NCBI GenBank assembly: GCA_040900345.1
Contig: JBBDZE010000011.1
Location: 1 to 44,763 of the forward strand
Source: JBBDZE01 sp040900345
GTDB lineage: Bacteria > Patescibacteriota > Minisyncoccia > Spechtbacterales > 2-12-FULL-38-22
Reading direction: 5' to 3'
DNA length: 44,763 bases
This document shows, piece by piece, positions 1 to 7,070 of the stretch (positions are counted from its first letter, which is position 1; the number at the start of each line of letters is the position of its first letter). The notes under the pieces were generated by a model. It saw only the letters and a program-made list of their open reading frames with translations. It was not told the origin of the DNA and did not search any database. A program made the translations under genes and the position numbers.

Positions 1-30
1 CTAAACACGACAGCCGGCTGTCGTGTTTAG
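1..30. terminator. Perfect palindrome, probable terminator of a gene left of the window
   Basis: Two 15-base arms (CTAAACACGACAGCC and its complement) meet without a loop. The palindrome lies at the left edge, and a weak TTTTT follows at 41-45. It is probably the terminator of whatever lies upstream. Confidence 0.5.
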
Positions 31-208
31 GGAGGACACGTTTTTATAGGGGGAAAGGTGGTTTGGGTAGTGTGGGAGGGGGAATTCCGCCGCGCCCGAG
101 CGGATTCGCCGAGCGAAGCGAGGCGTTATCTTTCTTTAAAATACTTTCGCGCTATGTTCAGAATATCCCACAGAAGAAAAAAAGATGACCGCGCAGGATG
201 GGACAAGA

Positions 209-237
209 TTGACATTGTTTCCGTTTTTTGTTTTAAT
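209..237 (+). promoter_or_regulatory. Promoter of the sigma-region-4 gene
   Basis: TTGACA (209-214) is followed after 17 nt by TTTAAT (232-237). This places the start of transcription near 244, about 36 nt before the ATG. The rest of 31-208 shows no gene, only one copy of the dispersed GAGCGAAGCGA motif at 111-121. Confidence 0.6.
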
Positions 238-279
238 ATTTTGGTGTTCTTTAGCGTGTAGTTGCCCAAGGAGGCGAGA

Positions 280-744
280 ATGTTTCGATTTCTCCGCTTC
301 CTGCGGAGCAAATTACGTGTACAGCCTACTACAACTGATGAGCGGCAAAAAGCCGCAGCAACAAAAACGCCCCAGCGCACGCCGAGGAGACGAGAAACTC
401 CTGCGCGTCGGCCAACGCCGCGAGAGGATCAAGTCGTCCTCTTTTCAGATCTGGCCGAGGAGGAGGAGTGCGTCAGCCCTCTCCCAGGTCCAGAAGCCGA
501 GGTAATGGCGCAGGCGCTTCGCGAGGAGATTAGAGTGGTGCTTCAAACACTCAATCCTCGGGAACGGGTTATTATCACCTGGCGCTTGGGACTCTTCGGC
601 CATGACCAGCATACGCTCCGGGAGGTCGGCGAGCGACTTGGAATTACGCCGGAGAGGGTGCGACAGATAGAGGGCAAGGCATTTCGCAAGCTGCGGCACG
701 AATCTCGCGCCAAACGGCTCCGTCCGTTCATCCTCGAGGAGTAG
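280..744 (+). CDS. Small protein with a C-terminal sigma-70 region 4 HTH
   Basis: A 154-residue protein. The last ~65 residues (from about LNPRERVIITWRLGL through EVGERLGITPERVRQIEGKA) read as sigma-70 region 4, the helix-turn-helix that contacts the -35 element. The first ~85 residues are basic, rich in Arg, Pro and Thr, and show no region 2 or 3. It therefore cannot melt a promoter alone and is more likely an adaptor, a partner sigma subunit or a repressor than a full sigma factor. ATG 280 is chosen because AAGGAGG ends 5 nt before it; an in-frame TTG at 262 has no such site. It is a single gene with its own promoter and a strong terminator. The fold call is firm; the role is inference. Confidence 0.75.
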   Translation: MFRFLRFLRSKLRVQPTTTDERQKAAATKTPQRTPRRRETPARRPTPREDQVVLFSDLAEEEECVSPLPGPEAEVMAQALREEIRVVLQTLNPRERVIITWRLGLFGHDQHTLREVGERLGITPERVRQIEGKAFRKLRHESRAKRLRPFILEE

Positions 745-747
745 TAG

Positions 748-785
748 GCAAATGTCCGCACCATGTGTGCGGACATTTGCATTTT
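748..785 (+). terminator. Rho-independent terminator
   Basis: A perfect 14-bp stem (748-761 with 767-780), a 5-nt loop, then ATTTTA, directly after the stop codon of the sigma-region-4 gene. Confidence 0.8.
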
Positions 786-899
786 AGAGCCTAGAGACTC
801 TTGGTGGAAGGTAGGGGAGATACCATTTACGAACCTCAAAAAATATGGCAGAATGAGGCGTTAGAGCTGGAAAAGCTTTTTGTTTGTTTTGAATAAGCC

Positions 900-986
900 G
901 GAGGCGTGGCAGAGCGGACGAATGCGCGGCTCTCGAAAAGCCGTAGGGGGTAAAACTCCTCGGAGGTTCGAATCCTCCCGCCTCCG
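900..986 (+). tRNA. tRNA-Ser (anticodon CGA)
   Basis: Class II tRNA with a 7-bp acceptor stem GGAGGCG/CGCCTCC, anticodon stem CGGCT/AGCCG with loop CTCGAAA (anticodon CGA), a long variable arm and T-arm GGAGG-TTCGAAT-CCTCC. Discriminator base is G. CCA is not encoded. Confidence 0.93.
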
Positions 987-990
987 CATT

Positions 991-1030
991 GCCCTGTAGA
1001 GAACAGCTCGAAAGCTGTCCTCTACAGGGC
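991..1030 (+). terminator. Hairpin after tRNA-Ser
   Basis: An 18-bp stem with one mismatch (991-1008 with 1013-1030) and a 4-nt loop starts 4 nt after the tRNA. There is no U-tract, so it may serve as a processing or bidirectional stop hairpin. Confidence 0.6.
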
Positions 1031-1045
1031 AGCTAGTGAGATAAG

Positions 1046-1064
1046 GGAGGGGAGGATTCGAACC
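1046..1064 (-). repeat. Inverted copy of the tRNA-Ser 3' end
   Basis: GGAGGATTCGAACC (1051-1064) is the exact reverse complement of the tRNA-Ser T-arm strand GGTTCGAATCCTCC. The preceding GGAGG matches the acceptor strand if two bases are lost. No complete tRNA exists on the minus strand here. Similar mirror copies follow four other tRNA genes in the window. Confidence 0.75.
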
Positions 1065-1164
1065 GCGGGCCGCAAGCCGACGCAGGTCGGCCGAAGGTCT
1101 CGAGGTGCAGCAGCACCGACCCAGTAGGTCATTCTACTGAATGAGAGGCGAATCCTCAACATCT

Positions 1165-2673
1165 ATGGCTAAAACCACCACGAAAACCAAAAAGGAACTC
1201 GTGCAAACCCGACCGCCCGTCGTGGTGATTTTGGGGCATGTTGACCACGGCAAAACGTCCATTTTGGACTACATCCGCAAGACCAAAGTAGCCGAAGGCG
1301 AATCGGGAGGCATTACCCAGCACACCGGCGCCTATCAAGTGGAACAAAACGATAAGACCATTACCTTTTTAGACACTCCGGGACACGAAGCCTTCTCGGC
1401 TATGCGTTCGCGCGGCGCTCAGGTGGCCGATATCGCCGTACTGGTGGTAGCCGCCGATGATGGGGTCAAGCCCCAGACCAAAGAAGCCATTGCCCATATT
1501 AAAAGCGCCGGCATTCCCTTTATTGTCGCCCTGAATAAAATTGATAAGCCCGACGCAGAGTCTTCGCGCGTAAAGACTCAGCTTTTGGAAGAGGAGGTAT
1601 TACTGGAGGGTTTTGGAGGCGATGTTCCCAATGTGGAAGTTTCCGCAAAAAGCGGCCAGGGTATTGATGATTTGCTGGATATGATTAACTTGGTTGCCGA
1701 ACTTGAAGAATTGACCGCAGACGCCAACGCCAACCTGGAGTTGGTGGTCATTGAAGCGCAAATGGAAAAAGCCCGCGGTGCGGTTGCCACCCTGTTGGTT
1801 CAGCGCGGCACCGTAGAGCGCGGCGATATTATCGCCGGTACCACCACCTGGGCAAAGGTGCGGGGCATGGAGGACTTTCTTGGTACCGCAATGGACGTGG
1901 CGGGGCCGGCAACACCCGTCGTACTCTTTGGTTTTAATGCCGTACCGCAGGTGGGCGAGCGTTTTGTGGAGGTAAGCAGTGTTAAGGAAGCTGAAACACG
2001 CGTTGCAAACGCTGAGAACGTTGAACCCAATGCATTTGTCCGGGAGGAAGAGGGCCAAAAAGTAGTGAATCTTATTGTAAACACCGACGTACACGGCACC
2101 ATGGAAGCGGTACGCGATATCATTGCCGCCATGGATAGCGAGGAAGTCAAGCTTCGCGTTTTACAGGAGCGCGTGGGAGAGATAACCGATTCAGACGTCC
2201 GTCTTGCCAAAAGCGGCAGCGCTCTTATTGTTGGTTTTCGCGTCCACCCCAATCGCATTGCCGAGCAGCTCGTACGTCAGCACGAAGTTCCCATCGTTAC
2301 GTTTGATACCATCTATGACCTAAAAGAAGGTGTGCGCGATGCCGTGCATCAACTACTTGACCCCATATACGAAGATGTGTTGGTAGGCGAGCTCAAAGTG
2401 CTTCAAATATTCCGCACGGAACCTACGCGTATGATTGTAGGGGGCCGCATTATTTCGGGCGAACTAACACCCAACCTGGACGTGCGCGTGATGCGCGACG
2501 GCGAAGAAATTGGCACGGGCAAGCTTTCTGAATTACGTACGGGTCAGCAAAAAGCCGAACGCGCGGGCGAAGGGAGCGAGGTAGGCATTCGGTTCATTGG
2601 GGAAACCCGTGTTGTTGAGGGTGATATTATTGTAGCCGGACGCCGCGAAAAGAAAATTCCGGGGCTTCGGTAG
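1165..2673 (+). CDS. infB: Translation initiation factor IF-2
   Basis: GTPase that places fMet-tRNA on the 30S subunit and drives subunit joining. The 502-residue protein starts almost at the G domain: P-loop GHVDHGKT at residues 24-31, DTPGH at 70-74, NKID near 125, then domains II to IV ending in a beta-barrel that binds fMet-tRNA. The long N-terminal region of E. coli IF-2 (890 residues) is absent, as usual in this phylum. I place the start at ATG 1165 (MAKTTTK); ATG 1141, 8 codons upstream, would add residues unlike the family and lies in the tRNA-derived repeat zone. It heads a cluster with rbfA and nrnA, the order seen in many bacteria. Confidence 0.95.
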   Translation: MAKTTTKTKKELVQTRPPVVVILGHVDHGKTSILDYIRKTKVAEGESGGITQHTGAYQVEQNDKTITFLDTPGHEAFSAMRSRGAQVADIAVLVVAADDGVKPQTKEAIAHIKSAGIPFIVALNKIDKPDAESSRVKTQLLEEEVLLEGFGGDVPNVEVSAKSGQGIDDLLDMINLVAELEELTADANANLELVVIEAQMEKARGAVATLLVQRGTVERGDIIAGTTTWAKVRGMEDFLGTAMDVAGPATPVVLFGFNAVPQVGERFVEVSSVKEAETRVANAENVEPNAFVREEEGQKVVNLIVNTDVHGTMEAVRDIIAAMDSEEVKLRVLQERVGEITDSDVRLAKSGSALIVGFRVHPNRIAEQLVRQHEVPIVTFDTIYDLKEGVRDAVHQLLDPIYEDVLVGELKVLQIFRTEPTRMIVGGRIISGELTPNLDVRVMRDGEEIGTGKLSELRTGQQKAERAGEGSEVGIRFIGETRVVEGDIIVAGRREKKIPGLR

Positions 2674-2684
2674 CGGCTATTCCC

Positions 2685-3038
2685 ATGAGCGAGCGCGTAC
2701 AAATACTCAACGGGCTGCTGGCTCGGGAGGTAGGTACTCTCCTAAACGAATACGCGACCGATCGCGAGGCGCTTATTACCGTGCAATCCGTGCGTACGGC
2801 TGAAAATCTCGCCTCTGCTCGCATTGAGCTTGCCGTATTTCCGCCGGAGAAACGCCCCTACGCCGAAAAGCTGGTGCGGGCCCACGCCGGTGGCATTCAA
2901 CGGGCGTTGAATGCGCGCCTTTCCCTGCGGCGTATTCCCAAGCTGATTTTTTCCGTGGCAAACACCGGCAATGAGGTCGGTAAGGTGGAAGAGTTGCTCA
3001 ATGAAATTGACGAACGCTACCATGAGGACGCCTCTTGA
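2685..3038 (+). CDS. rbfA: Ribosome-binding factor A
   Basis: A 117-residue KH-like protein that binds the 30S subunit late in its assembly and in cold adaptation, near helix 1 of 16S rRNA. Family features are the N-terminal helix (RVQILNGLLAREVGTLL), the central strand pair with TVQSVRTAENLASARIELAVF and the C-terminal IPKLIFSVANTGNEV..VEELLNEI. It starts 11 nt after infB and overlaps the start of nrnA by 17 nt, so the three genes form one transcription unit. It ends in TGA, which argues for standard use of that codon as stop. Confidence 0.9.
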   Translation: MSERVQILNGLLAREVGTLLNEYATDREALITVQSVRTAENLASARIELAVFPPEKRPYAEKLVRAHAGGIQRALNARLSLRRIPKLIFSVANTGNEVGKVEELLNEIDERYHEDAS

Positions 3039-4011
3039 GGAACAATTCGAGAACGCGCTCCGTCTTATTGAGGAAAGTGATTGCGTGTTGTTGTGCGGAC
3101 ATCAAAATCCTGACGGGGATTCCATCGGGGCGGTACTCGCTTTTGCAGCGGCCCTTGAGGACAATAACCCCAAGCAGGTGATGTGCTACGCGCGGGAGGG
3201 CATTCCAGAAACTTTTGCATTTTTGCCGGGTGCTGAACGGTTTAACACGCGCGTGCCGTGGTTCCCCGATCTTATTGTTGCTTTTGATTACGGCAACTTT
3301 GAACGGCTGGAGCTTTCCGAGGATATCGTAGCCGGAGCTCGAATTCTTACATTTGACCATCACCCGCCCGAGCGTCAACGCGGCGATGTGAAGGTAATAA
3401 GTACGGAGTGCGCCTCAACGACTGAACTGCTATACGCGTTTATGTGTTGGGCCGGCTGGCATATTTCGCGCGATACCGCCACCGCGCTTCTGACGGGAAT
3501 CATTACCGATACCGGTGCGTTTTCCCATAACGTCTGGGCCACGACCATGAAGGCGGCGGGGGAGCTGGTGGAGTTGGGTGCTCCGCTCCAGGATATTTAC
3601 GCGCGCACCTTTGCCGGCAAGTCGCCGGCAGTGCTGAACGCGTGGGGAGATATTCTGCAAAAAATGGAACACCATGACACGTTCAACTGTGTCGCCGTTA
3701 CCGTACCCTTTTCTGATTTCAAAAAATATGGTATTGTTTTGGATGACCTTGACGGCATGGTAAACGTGCTGAATGTCGTGGCCGGCACGGAATTTGCGGT
3801 GTTTATGGTAGAATACGAACCCGGCAAAGTAAAAGGCAGCTTGCGCAGCGAAGAGTTTAAAGGGCGCGATGTGTCGGTCATTGCCAAACGTCTTGGCGGC
3901 GGCGGACATATCTATGCTTCCGGATTTAAGCTGGAAGGCTCGCTGGGCGATGTGCAGCGGCAAGTGGAGGCAGCCATTGAGCAGGAGCTTCTTGCTTCCC
4001 ATACCGCGTAG
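3022..4011 (+). CDS. nrnA: DHH/DHHA1 phosphoesterase, NrnA-like oligoribonuclease/pAp phosphatase
   Basis: A 329-residue DHH-family protein. Metal-binding motifs: GHQNPDGDSIGA (about residues 26-37), FDYGN, FDHHPP with the DHH triad, and TGIITDTGAF. The C-terminal DHHA1 domain ends in the GGGGHIYASGF loop. Relatives break down 2-5 nt RNA fragments and dephosphorylate pAp. Start ATG 3022 (MRTPLEEQ) lies inside rbfA, in another frame, giving a 17-nt overlap and probable translational coupling. The infB-rbfA-nrnA order is widely conserved. The exact substrate cannot be read from sequence. Confidence 0.88.
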   Translation: MRTPLEEQFENALRLIEESDCVLLCGHQNPDGDSIGAVLAFAAALEDNNPKQVMCYAREGIPETFAFLPGAERFNTRVPWFPDLIVAFDYGNFERLELSEDIVAGARILTFDHHPPERQRGDVKVISTECASTTELLYAFMCWAGWHISRDTATALLTGIITDTGAFSHNVWATTMKAAGELVELGAPLQDIYARTFAGKSPAVLNAWGDILQKMEHHDTFNCVAVTVPFSDFKKYGIVLDDLDGMVNVLNVVAGTEFAVFMVEYEPGKVKGSLRSEEFKGRDVSVIAKRLGGGGHIYASGFKLEGSLGDVQRQVEAAIEQELLASHTA

Positions 4012-4026
4012 GCGCCAGGTGACGGA

Positions 4027-4084
4027 CCACCGCTAAAGCGGGGCCCCGTCACCGCTTTCTTCGGGACCCCGCCAGCAGCGGTGG
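4027..4084 (+). terminator. Large hairpin ending the infB operon
   Basis: CCACCGCT (4027-4034) pairs with AGCGGTGG (4077-4084), enclosing more GC-rich pairing. It starts 15 nt after the nrnA stop. There is no clear U-tract. The rest of the gap up to the next tRNA holds nothing else I recognise. Confidence 0.45.
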
Positions 4085-4138
4085 CCAAAGGCGGTGGGTG
4101 GCATTACGTAGGGGTCCTGCAACCCCGCCCCTTTCAAT

Positions 4139-4209
4139 GGCGCGTTGGCCGAGTGGTTAGGCAAGGGTCTGCAAAACCCTTTACACCGGTTCGACTCCGG
4201 TACGCGCCT
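4139..4209 (+). tRNA. tRNA-Cys (anticodon GCA)
   Basis: Acceptor GGCGCGT/ACGCGCC, anticodon stem AGGGT/ACCCT, loop CTGCAAA (anticodon GCA), T-arm CCGG-TTCGACT-CCGG. Discriminator is T. CCA is not encoded. Confidence 0.92.
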
Positions 4210-4237
4210 CACAGTTCTTGTACAATAGTATTTGTTT

Positions 4238-4319
4238 GCCCAGGTGGCGGAATGGTATACGCGGCAGCTTGAGGGGCTGTGTCCTTCGGGGCGTGGAGGT
4301 TCGAATCCTCTCCTGGGCA
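4238..4319 (+). tRNA. tRNA-Leu (anticodon GAG)
   Basis: Class II tRNA: acceptor GCCCAGG/CCTGGGC, anticodon stem GCAGC/GCTGT, loop TTGAGGG (anticodon GAG), variable arm with a TTCG-type loop, T-arm GGAGG-TTCGAAT-CCTCT. It starts 28 nt after tRNA-Cys. CCA is not encoded. Confidence 0.92.
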
Positions 4320-4322
4320 CAC

Positions 4323-4346
4323 ATTATCGGGCCTGAGCCCGATAAT
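4323..4346 (+). terminator. Hairpin after tRNA-Leu(GAG)
   Basis: A perfect 10-bp stem, ATTATCGGGC with GCCCGATAAT, and loop CTGA, followed by AATTT, 3 nt after the tRNA. Confidence 0.65.
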
Positions 4347-4389
4347 AATTTGGGTAAGTGATTCGCTGCACCTTACAGGAGGAAAGCCC

Positions 4390-4665
4390 GTGTCTATTGG
4401 ATTAAGCAATGGGATCAGGGTTACTACGCACGAAGACGGGGGTGGAGTCGTCTTCTTCGAAACGCCCACAGGAAGTGTTTTCGAGATGCCGTTCGAAGAT
4501 TTCTTCATCGCCGCTCGGTACGCTCTCGTCAACTCGAATCTCACAGGTCTCGAGGATCCCCGACTTGCATTTCTGAAGAGCGTCGGAACCATACGGGAGG
4601 TTGATAGTCGTAGGGACGGTGGAAGAAGGCTGGAAATCCCAGGATTCTGGAATGCTCGTTCTTGA
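4390..4665 (+). CDS. Hypothetical protein, 91 residues
   Basis: I do not recognise a family. The protein begins VSIGLSNGIRVTTHEDGGG and is soluble and mixed alpha/beta, with no signal peptide or membrane segment. The start is GTG 4390, chosen because AGGAGG (4377-4382) sits 7 nt upstream. The open frame extends further upstream only through the tRNA-Leu gene. A GC-rich hairpin follows the stop. It shares the strong Shine-Dalgarno site and hairpin terminator with other unknown genes in this window, unlike the housekeeping genes. Confidence 0.6.
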   Translation: MSIGLSNGIRVTTHEDGGGVVFFETPTGSVFEMPFEDFFIAARYALVNSNLTGLEDPRLAFLKSVGTIREVDSRRDGGRRLEIPGFWNARS

Positions 4666-4689
4666 GCTAAGTTGAAGAATGGATCGACA

Positions 4690-4717
4690 GAGCTGCCTTG
4701 TTCGTGCAAGGCAGCTC
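4690..4717 (+). terminator. Hairpin after the 91-residue gene
   Basis: An 11-bp perfect stem, GAGCTGCCTTG with CAAGGCAGCTC, and a 6-nt loop, 24 nt after the stop codon. The U-tract is weak. Between it and tRNA-Val, an 11-nt piece GCCCCGTTAGA (4767-4777) matches a repeat found again at 15406. Confidence 0.6.
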
Positions 4718-4809
4718 GACTCCCTAATGATTCCATAGGGAGGCTCCAGAAAATAAACGTGGGCGCGCCCCGTTAGAGGATCGGAGTACAACACAGGGCT
4801 TCATACCAA

Positions 4810-4883
4810 GGGTAATTAGCTCAGCTGGTTAGAGCGCTTCCTCGACATGGAAGAGGTCACAGGTTCGAGTCCTGTATTACCCA
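4810..4883 (+). tRNA. tRNA-Val (anticodon GAC)
   Basis: Acceptor GGGTAAT/ATTACCC, D-stem GCTC/GAGC, anticodon stem CTTCC/GGAAG, loop TCGACAT (anticodon GAC), T-arm ACAGG-TTCGAGT-CCTGT. Position 33 reads C where U is nearly universal. The last 10 bases are also the left end of a 30-bp palindrome. Confidence 0.9.
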
Positions 4884-4934
4884 CCCAAAACTAAAACACC
4901 CCCTGGGGGTGTTTTAGTTTTGGGTGGGTAATAC
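4874..4934 (+). terminator. Terminator palindrome that includes the tRNA-Val 3' end
   Basis: Two perfect 30-base arms (4874-4903 and 4905-4934) centre on T4904. The first ten bases are the acceptor strand of tRNA-Val, so the last bases (GGGTAATAC) are its inverted copy. The inner part CACCCCC/GGGGGTG then TTTTAGTTTT resembles a normal terminator. Confidence 0.8.
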
Positions 4935-5046
4935 GACTTCGCTCGAACGCATTTTGAACGGAACACCTGACGCACGCACTCCGCGCGTGATACATTGTCA
5001 GCGATTTTGGAAATAGGTGCGAGCTTGGTTGTATAAATATACCGAG

Positions 5047-5077
5047 AACAACATACCCCTATTCGGGGTATGTTGTT
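5047..5077 (-). terminator. Terminator of the receiver-domain gene
   Basis: A perfect 13-bp stem (5047-5059 with 5065-5077) and a 5-nt loop, 30 nt beyond the stop of the minus-strand receiver gene. The 4935-5046 stretch contains no gene that I can support. Confidence 0.6.
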
Positions 5078-5107
5078 TACAAGAAGTACGGATTGGGGAA
5101 ACCCAGG

Positions 5108-5671
5108 TTACGAGCGAGGACATACGAATCGCGCTTTGTACAACCCTTCCTCTTCAGGGTTTGGCGTAAGGCGCAGTACCAGAGATTCGCTGGGGTGTTT
5201 GGGGCAGGCAAGGTCGTTGGGGATATGGTTGTCTTCCAGCAGGTCGCGTGCGTCCAACGCGTGAGTATCTATAGCGACGTTATAGGATTTCAAGCTTTGG
5301 TCTCCTTCAATGCGGTAGCGTACGAGCCGCACGACCTGAACGGGCGGCGTAAAGTTAAAGACGACAAAATCTTTAATGCCCAATTGCTCAGCGTGCTGGC
5401 GATCTTCCGGCTTGCCGCGATGCGAGGAAATCATGACGGGAATGTCTTTCGTGACGGCATTGGCACGCAGCTGTTGCGTGAGCTGGAAGCCGTCCATGTT
5501 GGGCATGCTGGTACCGGTAAACACGAGATCGGGTTGTTGAGCGATTGCCATTTCAAGCCCTGCGGCGCCGTCTGGAGCTTCAAGGGTCTTGAAGCCGTTC
5601 TCTTTGAAGACTTGCGCGTAGAGGCCGCGAATGTCGGCGTCGTCATCGACAAGAAGGATTGTGTGTGCCAT
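5108..5671 (-). CDS. Degenerate response-regulator receiver with a C-terminal extension
   Basis: A 187-residue protein whose first ~120 residues fold like CheY: LLVDDDADIR at residues 6-15 keeps the metal-binding acidic pair. The phospho-acceptor Asp is replaced: DLVFTGTSMPNMDG puts Gly53 where Asp should be, and the conserved Lys before Pro is Phe105 (DFVVFNFTPP). It should therefore not be phosphorylated in the usual way. The last ~65 residues are unlike a known output domain and include two cysteines. Start ATG 5671 (MAHTILLV) fits the receiver boundary; ATG 5716 would add 15 residues. No histidine kinase is adjacent. It may be a protein-binding pseudo-receiver. Confidence 0.8.
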   Translation of the reverse strand: MAHTILLVDDDADIRGLYAQVFKENGFKTLEAPDGAAGLEMAIAQQPDLVFTGTSMPNMDGFQLTQQLRANAVTKDIPVMISSHRGKPEDRQHAEQLGIKDFVVFNFTPPVQVVRLVRYRIEGDQSLKSYNVAIDTHALDARDLLEDNHIPNDLACPKHPSESLVLRLTPNPEEEGLYKARFVCPRS

Positions 5672-5714
5672 AATTGTGCTGTTTTGTGTATCATAGCACA
5701 CAATAAATTTCCTC

Positions 5715-6407
5715 ATGATGGAACCCGTCGTTATTTACGAGTCCGACCAGCTAGTTGTCGTTGACAAGCCCGCAGGAATGTTAACCCATCCTACGCATCG
5801 CAACGAGGACAACACGCTCGTGGCGTGGCTTTTGAGCGTGTATCCCGACATGGCTGGCGTAGGGGAGGATGTTACCCGCCCAGGCATTGTGCATCGATTG
5901 GATGGAGCCACCAGCGGGCTGTTGGTCGTTGCCCGTACGCCCGAGGCGTATGAGCGGCTCAAGCAGCTTTTTCAGGAGCGGGAGGTTGTCAAAAAGTACT
6001 GGGCGCTTGTCTGGGGAGTTCCCAAGGAGGACCATGGCGTTATCGAAAAAGACATTACCGCCCACGGTGGCAAGCGCCGCACGGTGGAAGTGTACAGTCA
6101 GTTGCCGCCCGGCAAAGCGCGTGCGGCAACAACTGCGTGGCGTAAAGAACGGGCTTATCAAGACTGTGCTCTGCTTGACGTGGCGCCTACAACGGGGCGG
6201 ACGCATCAAATTCGCGTACACGTGGCGTCCATGGGCCATCCGATTGTATGCGACACCCTCTACGGCGCGAAACGAGCCTGCCCTCCCGAGCTTGGTTGCA
6301 TGTTTTTGCATAGTTATTTCCTGCGCATTCCGTTCAGCTCTACGGAACTTTTGGAGTTTGAAATACCTCTTCCTAAAGAACTCGAGGCCTATTTGGAGGC
6401 ACTTTAA
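5715..6407 (+). CDS. RluA/RluD-family pseudouridine synthase
   Basis: A 230-residue pseudouridine synthase that would isomerise uridines in rRNA or tRNA. It carries the catalytic HRLDGATSGLLVVARTPEA segment with the active-site Asp, the KKYWALVWG strand and the TGRTHQIRVHVASMGHPIVCDTLYG motif typical of the RluA group. There is no S4 domain at the N-terminus, so it resembles the short RluA/RluC-like members. It starts 43 nt from the divergent receiver gene at ATGATG (5715 or 5718), with no Shine-Dalgarno site. The target base cannot be deduced. Confidence 0.88.
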   Translation: MMEPVVIYESDQLVVVDKPAGMLTHPTHRNEDNTLVAWLLSVYPDMAGVGEDVTRPGIVHRLDGATSGLLVVARTPEAYERLKQLFQEREVVKKYWALVWGVPKEDHGVIEKDITAHGGKRRTVEVYSQLPPGKARAATTAWRKERAYQDCALLDVAPTTGRTHQIRVHVASMGHPIVCDTLYGAKRACPPELGCMFLHSYFLRIPFSSTELLEFEIPLPKELEAYLEAL

Positions 6408-6422
6408 AGCTATTGACACTAC

Positions 6423-6451
6423 TTGTCATCCCATTTCTTATGTGCTAAAGT
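6423..6451 (+). promoter_or_regulatory. rplS promoter
   Basis: TTGTCA (6423-6428), a 17-nt spacer, and TGC-TAAAGT (-10 at 6446-6451, extended -10 type). Transcription would begin near 6458, leaving a leader of about 4 nt before ATG 6462. Confidence 0.6.
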
Positions 6452-6461
6452 AGCTTTTGTT

Positions 6462-7019
6462 ATGGACACTACGACAGCATTCACACAACAACTTAAAAAA
6501 GAGGTTCCTGATATGCGTCCCGGTCAGGTTGTTCGCGTACACGAGCGCATTAAAGAGGGGAACAAAGAGCGCATCCAGGTATTTGAAGGCCTGGTGATTG
6601 CCGTAAAGCACGGCAAGGGGCTCAACGGGATGTTTACGGTGCGCAAGATGGCGGCCGGGAAAATTGGCGTGGAGCGCACGTTTCCGTTACATTTGCCCGC
6701 AATAGAAAAGATAGAGATTTTACGCGAAGAGAAAGTTCGGCGCGCAAAGTTGTACTTTGTACGCGATCAGGTTGATAAGAAGACAAAGAAACGCAGAGCT
6801 TCCGTGGTGAATCGGGTATTCGACACCGTGGCCCAAGACGAGCCGGAAGAGGAAGAGATCGTTGAGGAAGAGGCGGCAGCGAAGACCGAAGAGTCAGCAG
6901 AAGTAGCCGAGGAGCCTACGGAAGGGCCGGAGGCCGCAGAAGAAACTCCCGCAGAAGAGTCTCAGGGCGAGCAGGAAGAACCGGTGGTTTCTCAAGAAGA
7001 AGAGAAGAAGGAAGCGTAA
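6462..7019 (+). CDS. rplS: 50S ribosomal protein L19 with a long acidic tail
   Basis: The first ~115 residues are L19, a protein at the 30S-50S interface: FTQQLKKEVPDMRPGQVVRVHERIKEGNKERIQVFEGLVIA, then the GMFTVRKMAAGKIGVERTFP and AKLYFVRD segments. From about residue 120 a tail of ~65 residues is almost all Glu, Ala, Pro and Thr, roughly doubling the usual length of ~115. Such tails occur on other proteins of this phylum, but the role is unknown. ATG 6462 is the first start after the promoter and matches the family N-terminus. There is no Shine-Dalgarno site. Confidence 0.93.
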   Translation: MDTTTAFTQQLKKEVPDMRPGQVVRVHERIKEGNKERIQVFEGLVIAVKHGKGLNGMFTVRKMAAGKIGVERTFPLHLPAIEKIEILREEKVRRAKLYFVRDQVDKKTKKRRASVVNRVFDTVAQDEPEEEEIVEEEAAAKTEESAEVAEEPTEGPEAAEETPAEESQGEQEEPVVSQEEEKKEA

Positions 7020-7042
7020 GCTGGATTGTTTACACTGAGCAA

Positions 7043-7058
7043 TCTGCCGACAGGCGGA
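7043..7058. repeat. Mini-hairpin repeat TCTGCC-GACA-GGCGGA
   Basis: One of several short inverted repeats of the form YCYGCC-4-GGCRGR. Others are at 7389-7404 and 7676-7691, and a longer one forms the core of the terminator at 23376-23419. Confidence 0.5.
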
Positions 7059-7070
7059 GAGTCGAAGTGT

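Noticed and set aside
1045..1160. A minus-strand tRNA or tmRNA 3' end
   Set aside because: Only T-arm sequence is present. No acceptor 5' strand, anticodon arm or tag-peptide region pairs with it, and infB begins immediately beyond.
5093..5764. 223-codon plus-strand frame over the receiver gene
   Set aside because: The minus frame has clear receiver motifs; the plus frame has no recognisable protein features.
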